From Plasmodiophora brassicae (taxonomy: Eukaryota; Endomyxa; Phytomyxea; Plasmodiophorida; Plasmodiophoridae): 64,000 nucleotides of DNA. The stretch spans positions 496,001 through 560,000 of the forward strand of contig JASFAU010000004.1 of the NCBI GenBank assembly GCA_039704465.1, read 5' to 3'. Below, piece after piece: positions 19,518-30,721 of this stretch. The notes below the pieces were generated by a model, which was not told the DNA's origin, searched no databases, and worked only from the letters and a program-made list of their open reading frames with translations. The number at the start of each line of letters is the position of its first letter. Positions within the stretch are counted from its first letter, which is position 1. Made by a program: the position numbers and the translations under genes.

Positions 19518-20606
19518 ATGCTGTCGCGTTGGGCGGGTCGTCATCGGGCAGTGAGCACGCGTGCGGCGGTCGTATCGGGATATGGGCCCGCCGACAAGGT
19601 CGTATCGATTGCGAGCGTCGACCTGCCGGATCGCCCGGCGCCTGATTGCGTCCGGGTGCGCGTCCATGCCGCCTCGATCAACAGCCTCGACGTGCGCATG
19701 CGCGACGGCTATGGCCGGGCCTGTTTCGAATCCATGCGATCGTCGCCATCGACGTTCGTGACGGGCTTCGACTGCTCGGGGGTTGTTGAGGACGTCGGCG
19801 CCCACGTCATGTCGTATCGCCGGGCCGACGCCGTCTTCGGCGTCTGCTCGCCATTACGTCACAACGGCCGTGGAACGTTCGCCGACCTCGTCGATCTCCC
19901 CGTTGAATTCGTGGCGCCGAAACCCGAGCACTTGTCGGACGTGGAGGCGGCGGCGATCCCGTTTGCGGCGATGACGGCCGCTAGCGCCATTCATGGCATT
20001 GATGCGGACCGAGTCGCCGTGCTGGGCGGGAGCGGCGGCGTCGGCCTGTTTGCCATCCAAATGCTCAAGCATGCCGGCCGCAGTAATTCCTTCGTTGTGG
20101 CGTCGTGCAGCCAGTTCAACAAGGGGTTCTGTGCGAAGGCGGGCGCAGACAAGGTCATTGATTACGGGTGCGAGGCCTTGGACGACGTCGTTGAGCACGG
20201 TTCCCTGGATGCTGTTATTGACGCCAGCGGCCAGTGCTTAGACCTGCTGTCTGATGAGCGACCCATGAAATGCCTGAAGCCAGGCGGCGTGTACCGAACG
20301 CTGTCGTCACCGCTGCTACGATCGTGCGATGAGCATGGCAACCCCATCGTCGGTGCAACTTTCGCCACTGCTGATCTTGTTCGGCAGGCGGCACGCGTCT
20401 ATGCTGAACGGTGCTTAAAGTTCCAATGGTCGTTTTTCACGCCGAGGCGATCCATCTGGGACAGTGTCGTCCGGATGACGCAGGACAACGTTCTGCGGCC
20501 GCACATTGCGAGCGTGTTCCCGCTGGAGGACATGGCGCGCGCCCAGGAACATCTCGAAGCACACCATCCGCCGGGCAAAGTTGTAATCGACCTCACCCAA
20601 TCCTAG
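19518..20606 (+). CDS. mitochondrial zinc-free quinone oxidoreductase (RTN4IP1-like MDR)
   Basis: I chose ATG 19518 because MLSRWAGRHRAVSTRA is a good mitochondrial presequence placed right before the domain; the frame is open further upstream. The body has VHAASINSLDVRMRDGYG, GFDCSGVVEDVG, VEAAAIPFAAMTA and LGGSGGVGLFAIQ (Rossmann NAD(P) motif), and ends KVVIDL. The absence of zinc-ligand cysteines and the SINSLD block fit the quinone oxidoreductase branch. RTN4IP1/OPA10 and its yeast relative Yim1 are the closest architectures I can name. One exon. Confidence 0.8.
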   Translation: MLSRWAGRHRAVSTRAAVVSGYGPADKVVSIASVDLPDRPAPDCVRVRVHAASINSLDVRMRDGYGRACFESMRSSPSTFVTGFDCSGVVEDVGAHVMSYRRADAVFGVCSPLRHNGRGTFADLVDLPVEFVAPKPEHLSDVEAAAIPFAAMTAASAIHGIDADRVAVLGGSGGVGLFAIQMLKHAGRSNSFVVASCSQFNKGFCAKAGADKVIDYGCEALDDVVEHGSLDAVIDASGQCLDLLSDERPMKCLKPGGVYRTLSSPLLRSCDEHGNPIVGATFATADLVRQAARVYAERCLKFQWSFFTPRRSIWDSVVRMTQDNVLRPHIASVFPLEDMARAQEHLEAHHPPGKVVIDLTQS

Positions 20607-20934
20607 AACGTGGCCCAACTGCTACTGTAGTAATTTATATCAAATTGTTCCGCGAGCGTTGACCTGCTATTTCATGTCTCGATGGCAGAGCACGCGCCGG
20701 CTCGCTGCTGCTGCTGCTGCCATCACATGACTCGTCCCGCCTCCGGCAATGGCCACAGAGTCGCGGCGCATTAACTGTATACGATGATGGTTGTCACAGG
20801 GAGCCCCGTGCTGGGCGCCCCAGGCTCCCACTGTTGTGACTGTACGGTCTGCAGTGGCTCGCTCACTGTCAGTCTTCGCCGGGTCATCTTCGCCATCCCC
20901 AAGAGAGAGACGATTCGGAGGCGTCGTCAGATCC
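20607..20934. other. intergenic, 328 bp
   Basis: It holds a short (CTG)5 run near 20705-20720 and the upstream region of the choline-transporter-like gene. No gene seen. Confidence 0.5.
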
Positions 20935-23347
20935 ATGGGGAACTGCCTCGGGTGCTCGTGCGAGGAGAAGGGCGACACTCCGCTGTTCGAGATCAAGAAG
21001 AAGCGAGGATGCACGGATGTCCCGTTCCTGTTGCTGTTCATTGCGTTCTGGGCCGTCGTCGTCATCATGCTGCAGTCCGCGTCGAGCATGGGCGCCGACC
21101 CGAAGCGCCTGATTCGCGGCGTCGACTGGAACGGCAACATCTGCGGGGTCAGCCCAGGGTACACTGATACGCCTCTGGTACGCCACGTCCCTGACCACGT
21201 GCCGGCACGCTGACTGACCTCGCCGTTAGGCCGCCTGGCCGATGATCCCCGTGTCGCCGGATCTCGAGAAGGTCAAGGTCTGCGTTGCTGACTGCTCGCA
21301 GACGCAGACCGATGCCGTCTTCCGTGGCCCCGTGTACCAGAAGCTGCACGGGTACTCGTCGCAGAAATGTACGCACAGATGGCCGAAGTACTGCGGAGCT
21401 GCACTGACCTGTCCGCGCCCCCATTTTTGTCCAGTCCTGTACTACTGCATGCCTGAACTGACCGGCAACTTATCGGCGCTGACCCTGGCGGGGTTCGGCA
21501 CCGAGGCGCAATCGGCAACCGCCGCGATTGGTGATTTACTGACGACGGCGAACGTCATCGGGTAACGCCTGCCACTCCCCGAGCGCTGACTGGCACGCCG
21601 ACTAACGGAAGAATGCAGGATATCCGCGGGAGTCGCTGTGCTCCTGTCGTTCTTCTATCTGTGGTTCTGCAAGCGCATGGCCGGTGTCCTCATCTGGTCG
21701 TCCATCCTGGTCGTGCTGGTCGGCGGGTTCCTCATCGGATACGGGTTCCTTCTGGTATAACAACGCGACCGCGTAACATTCGAAACACTAACGCTTCGTC
21801 GTGCACAGCAAGCGAAACAAGCCAATGCTTCTCCGGACGCATCATCGGACCCTCAAAAGGCCCAGGTCCTGCAGTACATTTCGTACGCCGTCTTTGCAGT
21901 AACGCTGCTCTACCTCATTGTACGGTCTACGGTCCTGGATAGCGCGGATTGCATATTCTGAGCATGCGACAGGTCATCATTGCCCTGCGGAAGCGGATCA
22001 AGATTGCCGTCGAGGTCGTCAAGGAGGCATCGAAAGCCGTTGGCGACATGCCTATGATGATCTCGGTACCGTTCACACCGTTCGTCTTCTCACTGGGCTA
22101 CATCGCGTTCTGGATCTACGGCGCGCTCATGATCTTCTCTGTTGTCACCGTAACTCCTGTCGAGTACGCCCTTGGAGAACCTGGCTGGATCCGCCCTCTC
22201 TCATTCGTATTGCGATAGCTGGAGCACGGTCGACCCATCCGGGACGATGCAGACCCTACCAGGCGCTCCATCCCAGTTCCAGCAGCGCAGTTGGAACCAG
22301 AGCATGCAGAACTTCTTCGCCGCCCACTTCTTCCACCTGCTCTGGAACGTCCAGTTCTTCATCTACTTCGGATACATGGGTATATACGTAGCTATCGCTC
22401 CGACGGCCCTCGCTGACGTTCAGACAGTCATTGCCGGGTGCGTTGCCAACTGGTACTTCACACCGTACAAGGACAACGGCAAGAAGCCTCGTGGAAGCGG
22501 TGAAGGAGAACTGCCGAAGTATGGTGAACGCGTGAACGCGCACATGACTTTGCAGTATGCTGACAGGTGATGCCTAGGGCGGCCGTGTCCAAGTCGTTCG
22601 GTCGCGCGGTGCGATACCACCTGGGAACGATTGCCTTCGGGTCGCTGCTGATTGCCATCGTCGAGTTCATCCGCGCCGTCATCACGTATATCGAGAAGAA
22701 GTCGAAGAAGATGAAGGACAACCCGATCCGCAAGGCAATCTTCTGCTGCATCCAGTGCTGTCTGAAGGTGAGTGGTACCCGGTGGTCTTGTCGCTCTACC
22801 GTCCTGATTCGCAATGTGAAGCTCGTGCAATGCTGCCTGGACAAGCTATCCAAGAACGCGTTCATCTACTGTGCCATCTACGGCGACCCGTTCTGTGTGT
22901 CGGCGTGGACGAGCTTCGCGATCCTGTGGCGGAACCTGGCACGCGTTGCCGCCATCAACATGGTCGGCACCTACATCTCCGTCCTCGGCAAGCTTCTGGT
23001 CGCGTTCGGTACGGCTGGCATCGCTGTCCAGGTACGTCTGGGCATCATCTAGCAATGTATCCCCGGGCTCTAATACGTTGCGATAGATCATGACGAATTT
23101 CGACCCCTGGAAATCGACCGTATCGTCGCCGTACCTGACAGTCTTCGTTGTTATGCTTCTTGGGTACGTTGTTGCCGCCATTTTCATGGTTGTCTACGAG
23201 ACCGCTATCGACACGATCTTCCTCTGCTTCCTGCTCGACGAGGAGCAGAACAAGCACGGTCAGATGCTGGCCAGCAAAGGCCTCCTGGAGATCATCAACC
23301 GCTACACTACCAAGCCGGAAGAGAAGCATCCTGAAACTGCCAAGTGA
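20935..23347 (+). CDS. choline transporter-like protein (SLC44/CTL family)
   Basis: The start is ATG 20935, giving MGNCLGCSCEEKG, an N-terminus suited to N-myristoylation and palmitoylation. RGCTDVPFLLLFIAFW is the CTL family signature and first membrane helix. A GTCAGC..TTAG intron joins NGNICG to AAWPMIPVSPDL, and later exons give several membrane helices, the block RAVSKSFGRAVRYHLGTIAFGS (family-conserved, shown here in part as FGRAVRYHLGTIAFGS), NAFIYCAIYGDPFC, and a terminal TAIDTIFLCFLLDEEQN before the stop at 23345-23347. About eight introns are needed. Known role: choline/ethanolamine transport for membrane phospholipid synthesis; note the phosphatidylinositol synthase 5 kb away. Confidence 0.9.
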
Positions 23348-23445
23348 CCATTCGGCCAGGCCACGACATCCGCCCGTTCTGAATACAGCGCCCACGTTCA
23401 TTGCATATCGCGTCGTGTAGGTTTATCAACGTTTTAGCATAGGGG

Positions 23446-24248
23446 TCATGACGTTGGTCTTCGAATGGACAGCAGCGCCTGCAGGCGCAATCTGGCGGCG
23501 CCAACGGTGCCCCCGGACGTCGACGTCCTTCGGAACTCGTCCAGAGCGCGTCTTGCCGCCTGTTCCATCGGGTAATCGACGCACAAGGTGTCGAATCTAT
23601 CAGCAAGATGCGATTGGTATTTGGCCAAAGCACAGCCACGCCGCCCGGACCTAGTTTGAAGTCGTCTGCTAGGCGACAGTATCGACCTGCGAAGAGCACG
23701 CGACGTTGGCGACCTGCCTCTGTCGTCGTTGTTACTATCATGCTCGTCGTCGTTGCCACCATCGTCGCTGAAGCTGAACGAATTTCGGTGGTGCGACCTG
23801 TTGGACGTAGGCGGGGGCGTCAAGGCACTCCGTGCAGATGTGCCCTGCGAGGGGATGGCTCAGTGGCTGGGTCGCTAGCGGGCACCCGACCCACGTACGT
23901 GCAGACGGGCCTGGATTTCGGCCTGCTTCTGGATGGACAGCTTGGCGCTCGTGTTGAACGTGCGAATCGCCGTCGTGTTCGATCGGCAGTGCGCCCCGAT
24001 CCGGTCGATACGCGCCGACAACCGTTCCAGGCGTTCATCGAGGTCAGCAATCAGGTCTCGCATGGCGTCATCCTCCTATACGCGTGGGCATGAACGACGT
24101 GTCGCGCCCCGGCCCGACAACGACGACGAATACGGACGCGCTGCCATCGATCCGCCTTCCGTCGTCGGTACGAACGCAACCAGACCATGACGGCCACCGC
24201 TCCGCCGACGACGGCCGTCAGCGCAGACACGACTGCTGCCCTTCTCAT
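23446..24248 (-). CDS. small membrane-anchored coiled-coil protein (3 exons)
   Basis: Exon 1 starts at ATG 24246-24248 with one N-terminal membrane helix (VVSALTAVVGGAVAVMVWL) followed by a basic patch. An intron (GTCCGT..ATAG) joins WQR to EDDAMRDLIADLDERLERL, a coiled coil. A second (GTACGTGG..CGCAG) joins QARLH to GTSARSALTPP in the same phase. The C-terminal exon ends at 23446 with AARRALDEFRRTST. The three exons fit in phase, which supports the model. I do not recognise the family; the layout resembles tail- or head-anchored organelle proteins. Confidence 0.6.
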
Positions 24249-24680
24249 TATCGGCTCATGGGCCCCGCTGTCACATTGACCGGGCGGCGCCGGAGGGCCC
24301 CCAACGGTTACGGCCCCCGTCACCCGCGCACAAAACGCCCCATTTGCCGAATGTCGGCACGACCTGGGTGGGGGCAGCTGCAACACGCAGCCCCGTCAGG
24401 CACTGGCGACTGCAGCCGACTGGTGCCAGTCGGAACGCGTCACTCGCGGCTCCAGTAACCCTGATCCTGTATCGTACGTTGTATGGCCGACCCCCGGAGT
24501 CGCCGTTTTAGGCCAAACTTCTGTAGCCCATAATTGATCCAAAACTCGTGAAAAATTTACCTTACGGCAGAGTCGTTGCACACTATGCAGTGCCGGCAAG
24601 AGAGTGAATGTTGTGCAGACAGACTTAGAGTTCCAACGTTTCAAAGTCATCGACCTATATTATAGGTCTGTGACAAGCCC
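24249..24680. other. intergenic with AT-rich insert, 432 bp
   Basis: From about 24470 to 24680 the sequence becomes clearly more AT-rich than its neighbours and ends at the left border of the inverted duplication. It includes a 15-bp palindrome at 24653-24667. No reading frame makes sense. It may be an old mobile-element remnant. Confidence 0.35.
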
Positions 24681-25650
24681 TACCGGGATGCGGCGCGGCG
24701 GATCATGCTCCAGCGGGCCGGGCGACTCCGGAATCGGCGGTAGCGTCGTCGTACGGGAAGCGAGGCCAGCGGTGGGGCCGCGGGCACCAGTGGTCACAGG
24801 CTCGGTCTGCGACCATGACTATCGGCACTCGCCGGTGAGGATCGCGATCGGTCGGGGCCTGCGCGGTCCTGGAGGGCGGCGATCCTGGCCTGCACGATCC
24901 GGCTGCGGGCGACGCGACGACGAGCGGCGGTGACGACGCGGGCGTCGACGACGGCGGCGGCGGGCGTTGTCGCGGCCGGGCGCGGCGAACTCGGTCGACG
25001 ATGTACGCGATTCCAGGATGGACTGGAACGTGCGCCTGAGCGACGGACGCAGCCCAGACCTCGCCGACATCTTCTGAAGGCGGGCCTCGAACTGCGCCTT
25101 TGCCTCGGCTTCACGTTGCTGCCGGGAACGCGGGGAAGTGTGGGTCTACACCCACGAGCGCGCCGTGGTCGTCGAAGCGTTCGAGCGCGCCGGCTGCCGG
25201 GTCATGATTGACCGGAAGCCGGACGACGCCGACCTGGTCGACTGGGCTGCCAGGAACCCGCGTTCCCGGCAGCAACGTGAAGCCGAGGCAAAGGCGCAGT
25301 TCGAGGCCCGCCTTCAGAAGATGTCGGCGAGGTCTGGGCTGCGTCCGTCGCTCAGGCGCACGTTCCAGTCCATCCTGGAATCGCGTACATCGTCGACCGA
25401 GTTCGCCGCGCCCGGCCGCGACAACACCAGCAGCCGGATCGTGCAGGCCAGGATCGCCGCCCTCCAGGACCGCGCAGGCCCCGACCGATCGCGATCCTCA
25501 CCGGCGAGTGCCGATCGTCATGGTCGCAGACCGAGCCTGACTGGTGCCCGCGGCCCCACCGCTGGCCTCGCTTCCCGTACGACGACGCTACCGCCCATTC
25601 CGGAGTCGCCCGGCCCGCTGGAGCATGATCCGCCGCGCCGCATCCCGGTA
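24681..25650. repeat. inverted duplication: arms 24681-25134 and 25257-25650
   Basis: The arms are near-identical reverse complements, meeting around a 122-bp unique centre. The left arm is 454 bp and the right 394 bp; the difference is one block of about 60 bp of CG-rich triplet-like sequence present only on the left (about 24910-24970). Both arms encode the same peptide, for example FQSILESRTSSTEFAAPGRD, on opposite strands. Confidence 0.9.
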
Positions 25651-25822
25651 CCGCCGTCACAGCCGTCGCCGAGCCGCCTATCCGCCGACGCTCAGCCCGA
25701 GGGCGCAGAGCCGTCGCCACGACGTCGTCCGTCACCACCCGTCGAGGCCGCCGCCGACGAGTCGGTCGCGACTCGCGCGTTGCAGGTCCGCGGCATCGGG
25801 GCGACTCCGTGGCGCGGTGACG
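25138..25822 (+). pseudogene. hypothetical gene whose 5' end is replaced by an inverted copy of itself
   Basis: The plus frame reads VYTHERAVVVEAFERAGCRVM, DLVDWAARNPRSRQQ, then EAEAKAQFEARLQK (helical) and a Pro/Ser/Arg-rich tail, running toward the NUP54 start. No ATG precedes VYTHERAV; instead the sequence turns at about 25135 into the inverted copy, so the gene has no visible 5' end. The minus-strand arm repeats only the 3' half. Either a real inversion-duplication has truncated it, or the assembly has folded back here. Family not recognised. Confidence 0.5.
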
Positions 25823-27337
25823 ATGTTTGGTGGCGGCGGGTTCGGGTCGACGACGCCGGCCCCGACGCCCGGTCTGTTCGGGGGCGGCGGGGGCGGAGCG
25901 GCCGGTGCTGCGCCGTCCGGTACGGCTCCGTCGTTGTTCGGCGGGTCGACCGCGGCGGCGCCGTCCACTGGGTCGACGCTGTTCGGCGCGTCGACGACCG
26001 CTCCGGGTTTCGCCGGTGCGACTGCTGCCGCCGCCCCTGCCCCCACCGGAACGACATCGCTGTTCGGGACGTCGGCACCGGCGACGACGTCATTCGGAGC
26101 TGGTGGGACGACGTTCGGTGCGGCACCAGCAGCGTCAACGGGACAGATGTCGACAGCGCCCGGCTTTTTCGGGACGTCGTCTGGCAACCCGTTCGGGCAG
26201 GGGACCTCAGGCGGTGGAATGTTTGGTCAAGCACCCTCCGGCGGGATGTTCGGACAGGGGACAACGTCCGCTGGAGGCCTGTTTCCAACGCAAACGCAGA
26301 CGCAGCAGCAAACAGCGTCCTTATTCGGGGCGCCAGCGGCGTCGTCGTCGCTCAGCGTCCTGCCAGGCGCTCTAACAATCGCTGGGCAGCAGCAACCTCA
26401 GCAGCAGCAGCAGCAGCAGCAGCAGGGTACGTGATCTGCTGCGTTCGTGTGTCGCGTTGTGTCGCTGAGTGGCATCGGCGTTAGCTTGGGAGAGGGAGGT
26501 GCGCTCCATTGTGGAGGCGTACGACCCGAACAACCCGTCATGCCGGTTCCAGTTCGTGCTGTACAACAAGGTCGACGATGCGTCGGTGTATGATCCTGCG
26601 CCTGCGTTCAGGATCCACCCGGGTTTGTACCAGCAAGCGGTTCGAGAGAACCCGGATCCCGCCAAGCTGGTCCCGGTCCCCGCGCTCGGTGGGTCGCGCT
26701 CCCGTGCTTGCATTGCTGGAGGTGTGTAACCTCTGATACGGTGATGGCAGGGTTCGACGCGCTCAACCAGCGCATTGCCCAGCAGTCCCTAGCGAGGTCG
26801 CATCACGCCAAGGAGCTCGAGATATGTCGGGAGCGGATCAACGTGCTCGACCAGGAATACGAGTGCATTAAGAAGGTGACGATACCGGGATACAGGCAGC
26901 GGCATGCCGACCTGTCGTTGAGGCTGCTGAGGATCGCGCGCGCCCTGGACATGCAACAGGGGCGAGGGTTCCCCCGAAGCGACGGCGAGCTGCGACTGTC
27001 GAAGGAACTCGACGCGCTGGAGCGATCGTGCGAGAAGCTACGCGTCAGCGTCGAGGGCATTGCCTCCAGCGTACCGATGCACGAATCGGGTGATCACGTC
27101 CTGGACATGTTCCGGCTGAACTCGTCCGACCCGAACTACAAACGAATCTACGAGGTACGGGGCATGGCCGTACGCTCAGCGCCTGGCTTCGTGTATCTGA
27201 CCCCTGTTCAGTTCCTGGACCAGCAGCGCCGGTCGCTACGTCACCTGATCGACCTTCTCCACAGCGACACGCGCGACGTCAACATCATGGTCAAGGGGTA
27301 CACAGCCAAGTTGAACCCTGACCGCGTCGCAGGGTAG
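25823..27337 (+). CDS. NUP54: nucleoporin Nup54
   Basis: ATG 25823 begins an FG-repeat region of about 200 residues (MFGGGGFGS, PGLFGGG, SLFGGS, MFGQGT), ending in a Gln run encoded by CAG repeats (about 26388-26425). An intron (GTACGTG..GTTAG) leads to WEREVRSIVEAYDPNN and CRFQFVLYNKVDD, then VPVPALGG and, after another intron, GFDALNQRIAQQ and a coiled coil with LDALERSCEKLR. A last intron (GTACGG..TTCAG) joins KRIYE to FLDQQRRSLRHL. Known role: one of the Nup62-Nup58-Nup54 channel trio of the nuclear pore, with the FG part forming the permeability barrier. Stop at 27335-27337. Confidence 0.88.
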
Positions 27338-27343
27338 CGCCCG

Positions 27344-27351
27344 TATATAAA
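27344..27351 (+). promoter_or_regulatory. TATA box
   Basis: TATATAAA, 7 bp after the NUP54 stop and about 45-90 bp ahead of the candidate starts of the downstream coiled-coil gene. Clear AT block in GC-rich context. Confidence 0.5.
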
Positions 27352-27436
27352 CTCGACTAAATTCCGCTGCACGACAACGTCGCCTGTGTCGCATGCGACT
27401 TCGTGTTCGCGTGTGTGGCCGAATCGCTAGCGACGC

Positions 27437-28602
27437 TTGGCAGCGCGACAGATCCTCGTGCAGATGACGTCGGGCGTGGTCCTGGTCAGCGCGGGCTGCG
27501 CCGGCGGGTACCGACAGCGTTCGCCAATGACGGAATGTCTGGCGTGGCGAAGTGGGAAGGGTGCCTGCAGGCGCGATCGGCCGCAGGCGCCCCAGCCACA
27601 GCGACAGGTGACGAGGCCGGCACCGAAGAAGACACCGAGGCAGGCCGGCGACGACGCCACGCCGACCCCCTCCGTGCAAGGGGAGGCTCGCGTCTCGCAG
27701 CTATGCCCCGAGGACAAACAGAAGATTGGTGATGAGAGCGCCATCCCGTTGTACGTGCGCCCTGATCAGCAAGCTGCTGCTGTGCAGGCGGGCTGATTCG
27801 CCGTCTCGTCGACATGAAGGAGCAGCATGACGGCGAGTCGCGCCAGGCCCGCGAGGAACGGGAGCGGCTGGACGTCGAGCTGAAACGGGCGCACGAGCAG
27901 AACCTCGAGATTCTGTCGCACACGCACGGTACGGGCACACGAATGGGCCCTGCGAGCACCCGCTCACGACCGGCAGACCTGCGCCAGCGCTTCTCGTCGT
28001 CCCTGGCGATCCTGAAAGCGTACAAGGACCGGTTGCACGCGCAGGAAGCGCGCCGAACGCAACAGGAGCAGGCGGCCCAGGACCTGCAGGACGAGCTCGA
28101 GAAGACGCGGGCGGAGCTCGACAGGGCGCGCCAGCGGAACGCGACGAGCGACGCGCAGGCGTCCGCCGCCCGCCTGCAGCGCCTGCTGGACATCCAGGAT
28201 CAGCGGCATCGCCCGGGCAAGGTCGACACCGTCGACGAGGCCGTCCAGATCGACGTCCCGCATCGGACCGTGTCGCTGTCGCCCATGCCGCGTCGTTCCC
28301 GGAGCCCCGGCGGCGCCGTCCAACGCGACGTGTCGCCGCCCGAACCCGTCGACCTGGACGAGGCCGACGGCAGCGGGTCGGACGACTCCGACAGCGGCCG
28401 GCTGGTCGTGGAGCTGAACCGGCACCCGGCCGACTTTGACCTGCTGACCGGCGGCGGCCGCGCCTTCGGCCGCGACTTCTTCCGCGTCCTGGACGCGATC
28501 GACCCGCGCACGCCCGCCGCCGCGCCGTGCTCGCCCCCGGCCAGCGACGACGACGACGACATCGCGCATCTCGCGACACAGATCAACACGATCCGCTATT
28601 AA
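27437..28602 (+). CDS. coiled-coil protein of unknown function
   Basis: The 5' part is uncertain: the frame from 27437 has no ATG start of its own, and a spliced start at ATG 27394 is possible. A well-supported intron (GTGATGAG..GTGCAG) joins CPEDKQKIG to GLIRRLVDMKEQHD in phase. The main exon (27814-28602) is a coiled coil (QDELEKTRAELDRARQRN) followed by an acidic C-terminal domain (DLDEADGSGSDDSDS, ADFDLLTGGGRAFGRDFF), ending HLATQINTIRY. No signal or membrane segment. It may be structural or ciliary, but I cannot assign a family. Confidence 0.6.
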
Positions 28603-28721
28603 ATCGAAGGGCAACGGCTGGCTTGGCTGAGCGACATGGACAGGCGCATGCGGTGGGCACCCTGAGCCGTGGCGAGTGCGTACGGTGCGTGCGGGTGGAC
28701 ACGGGTGCACGCGCGCTCGTC

Positions 28722-29577
28722 ATGGTGTCCGTCTACCTGTGGTGGCCCAATCTCATCGGTACCGCCCAGCCCCTCCCCGCACGCTGCGTCGGGGTCATCG
28801 CTGGGTTGACGGATTCGCGTACGCGCAGGCTATGCCCGCATCGTCAGCCTGGGCGTCGCCCTGTTCTACGCGATGCGGTCGCCGATGCAGGCCGGCCTGT
28901 GCTACGCCGTCTCGCAGCTGCTCGATGCCGTCGATGGCGTTGTCGCCCGGGCCGTCAATCAGTGCTCGAAGTTCGGTGCGTAAACGGGTGCCGCGTTCGC
29001 GTGCGGTTTGTGACGCGTGTGTGCCGCAGGCGCCCTGCTCGACATGCTCACGGATCGCATGTCGACGACGTGCCTGCTGGTTGTCATCGCAACGAAGGAC
29101 CCCAGCCGATGGGCGTTCTTCACGTTCATCATTGTCCTTGATCTCGTCGCGCACTGGGCCCAGATGTACAGGTACGGCGGTGCATGGTTGGACCGGACGT
29201 CGCCGAACGCGTCTGATACGCTGGCGGCAGCTCCCTGATGGCTGGTATCCAATCGCACAAGGAGAACACGAATCCCATTCTCAAATTCTACTACTCGTTC
29301 CCGTTCCTGCTGCTGTTCTGCGTTGGCAACGAAGCGTTCGCGATCGCCAATTTGCTGTGGTGGCAGGACCGCTGGGCGCTAACGCGATCGTAGGTTCATC
29401 ATCGGCACCTACCTGGAGCTGTTCCCGGCCGCGCTGCCGCCTGCGTTCCTGACGGCTGTACGCGCCATCAAGTACGTCTGCCTCCCCGTGTTCCTGGGCA
29501 AGAACTTCTTCAACGTCGTCCAGCTGGTCGAATCGTCCAATCGCCTCGTGCGACTTGACCGCCCCAAACCGCACTAG
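28722..29577 (+). CDS. CDIPT: phosphatidylinositol synthase (CDP-alcohol phosphatidyltransferase)
   Basis: ATG 28722 gives MVSVYLWWPNLIG. An intron (GTACCGCC..GCGCAG) joins in phase to YARIVSLGVALFYAMR, then the full CDP-alcohol phosphotransferase signature DGVVARAVNQCSKFGALLD and DMLTDRMST (the DG-x2-AR-x8-G-x3-D-x3-D pattern). More exons supply the remaining membrane helices (WAFFTFIIVLDLVAHWAQM, ILKFYYSFPFLLLFCVGNE) and RAIKYVCLPVFLGKNFFN to the stop at 29575-29577. Known reaction: CDP-diacylglycerol plus myo-inositol to phosphatidylinositol, at the ER membrane. The first-helix and signature spacing fit PIS better than PGP or choline phosphotransferases. Confidence 0.92.
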
Positions 29578-29777
29578 ACGGCATAAACCAGGGTCGCCAG
29601 CGGATCGGCGGGTTCCACGTCGTCGTCCGTTCCCAGACAGCGGGCCCCGGCCAGATGGACGGGGCGCTGTGCACCGGCGACAATGTCGACACCGGCTGCG
29701 CTCGCTGCCACCGGGCAAACCGAGAACGCGCCGACAGACGGCCGTGTATGATGATCATATTCGGGCGCCTACGCTGC

Positions 29778-30445
29778 TTACGCCAAGGTCGAGCCGTTAA
29801 CGTGACGCCTGGCGTAGCAACGTGGCGAACCGTGATTACGGTGGCCGCAACGGGAGCAGGGCGGGGAAGCATCGCGTCCCGACCCGTTCTCGGAGGAACG
29901 TACGCGCTTGGCGCCTTCCGCCTGGGCCTGAGGCACTGCCGAGCCTCGTCGCAGTGCCCCGGCGGGTATCGTCCGATCTGGCGAACGCGACCGTCTGGCT
30001 GCCTGCGACGACGGCACACTGTCGGACGCGTTCGTCGGATCGCGCCCCCGCTTGCTGCTGGTTCGTGGAGCCTTGCGCGCGTCGTTCATCGATGCAGACC
30101 GGGTCGCCCTGCTGCGAGGGTTCGGGCAGTCGTTCGCAAAGTGGCCCGCCTGGTCGCACGCGTAGCACCGGTCCTCGCAGGCAGCGAACTTCCTGCTGAT
30201 GCGTACGACGCGCCCCGGACGTTGTCCACGCCGAATCGCCGCATGTACTCGAGGACCTTGGCCTCCTCCAGGAACGGGCTGGCGCTGGGGACGGCCTCGA
30301 CGATCTCCACCGGGGCGTACTTGCTCGTCCACGCCGACCCCCGCCCGCGGACGTGCTCGTCGAACCGCTCCTGGACGGCCCGCGACGTCCGCCCGACGTA
30401 GTACTTGCCGGATTCGCAGCGGAACACGTACACAGTGGGCGGCAT
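29778..30445 (-). CDS. GIY-YIG nuclease-domain protein with two CCHC zinc knuckles
   Basis: ATG 30443-30445. The first 80 residues are a GIY-YIG domain: VYVFRCESGKYYVGRTSR, then RFDEHVRGRGSAWTSKY and LEEAKVLEYMRRFGVDNVRG. It is followed by RCYACDQAGHFANDC (CCHC knuckle), a Ser/Arg-rich linker, and CSRCGHRNHGSPRC (second knuckle), with the stop at 29778-29780. GVDNVRG and the knuckle lie in different frames: a shift near 30195 is required and the only GT..AG there is 14 bp, too short for an intron here. So either a frameshift (real or sequencing) or an unseen exon is present. The same domain pair occurs in a GIY-YIG/zinc-knuckle family of protists and large viruses; function not established. 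Confidence 0.7.
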
Positions 30446-30721
30446 GAAGGTGGGTCGCACGAGCGCGCTGTTCAAACCAATGGGAGACACGGTCCGGTCG
30501 ACCGCGTCATGGCCCGTGCATGAGCAACCCGAAACGCACACGCGCCTGGAAGATTTCAACGAGTCGCACGCCCGCAGTACGACGAATCGTCACGACGCGG
30601 TGTGCTCTGGGCGTTCCCCTCTGAAGAGATTCGCCGGTGAACAGCAACACCCACAACATGACGATTGGTTCCGCTTGTATGACATCCGACGCAGGCGCGC
30701 CCTGATCGGCGTCGTCGTGTT

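Noticed and set aside
26388..26425. CAG run taken as a possible regulatory microsatellite
   Set aside because: It is coding, giving the Gln tract at the end of the NUP54 FG region.
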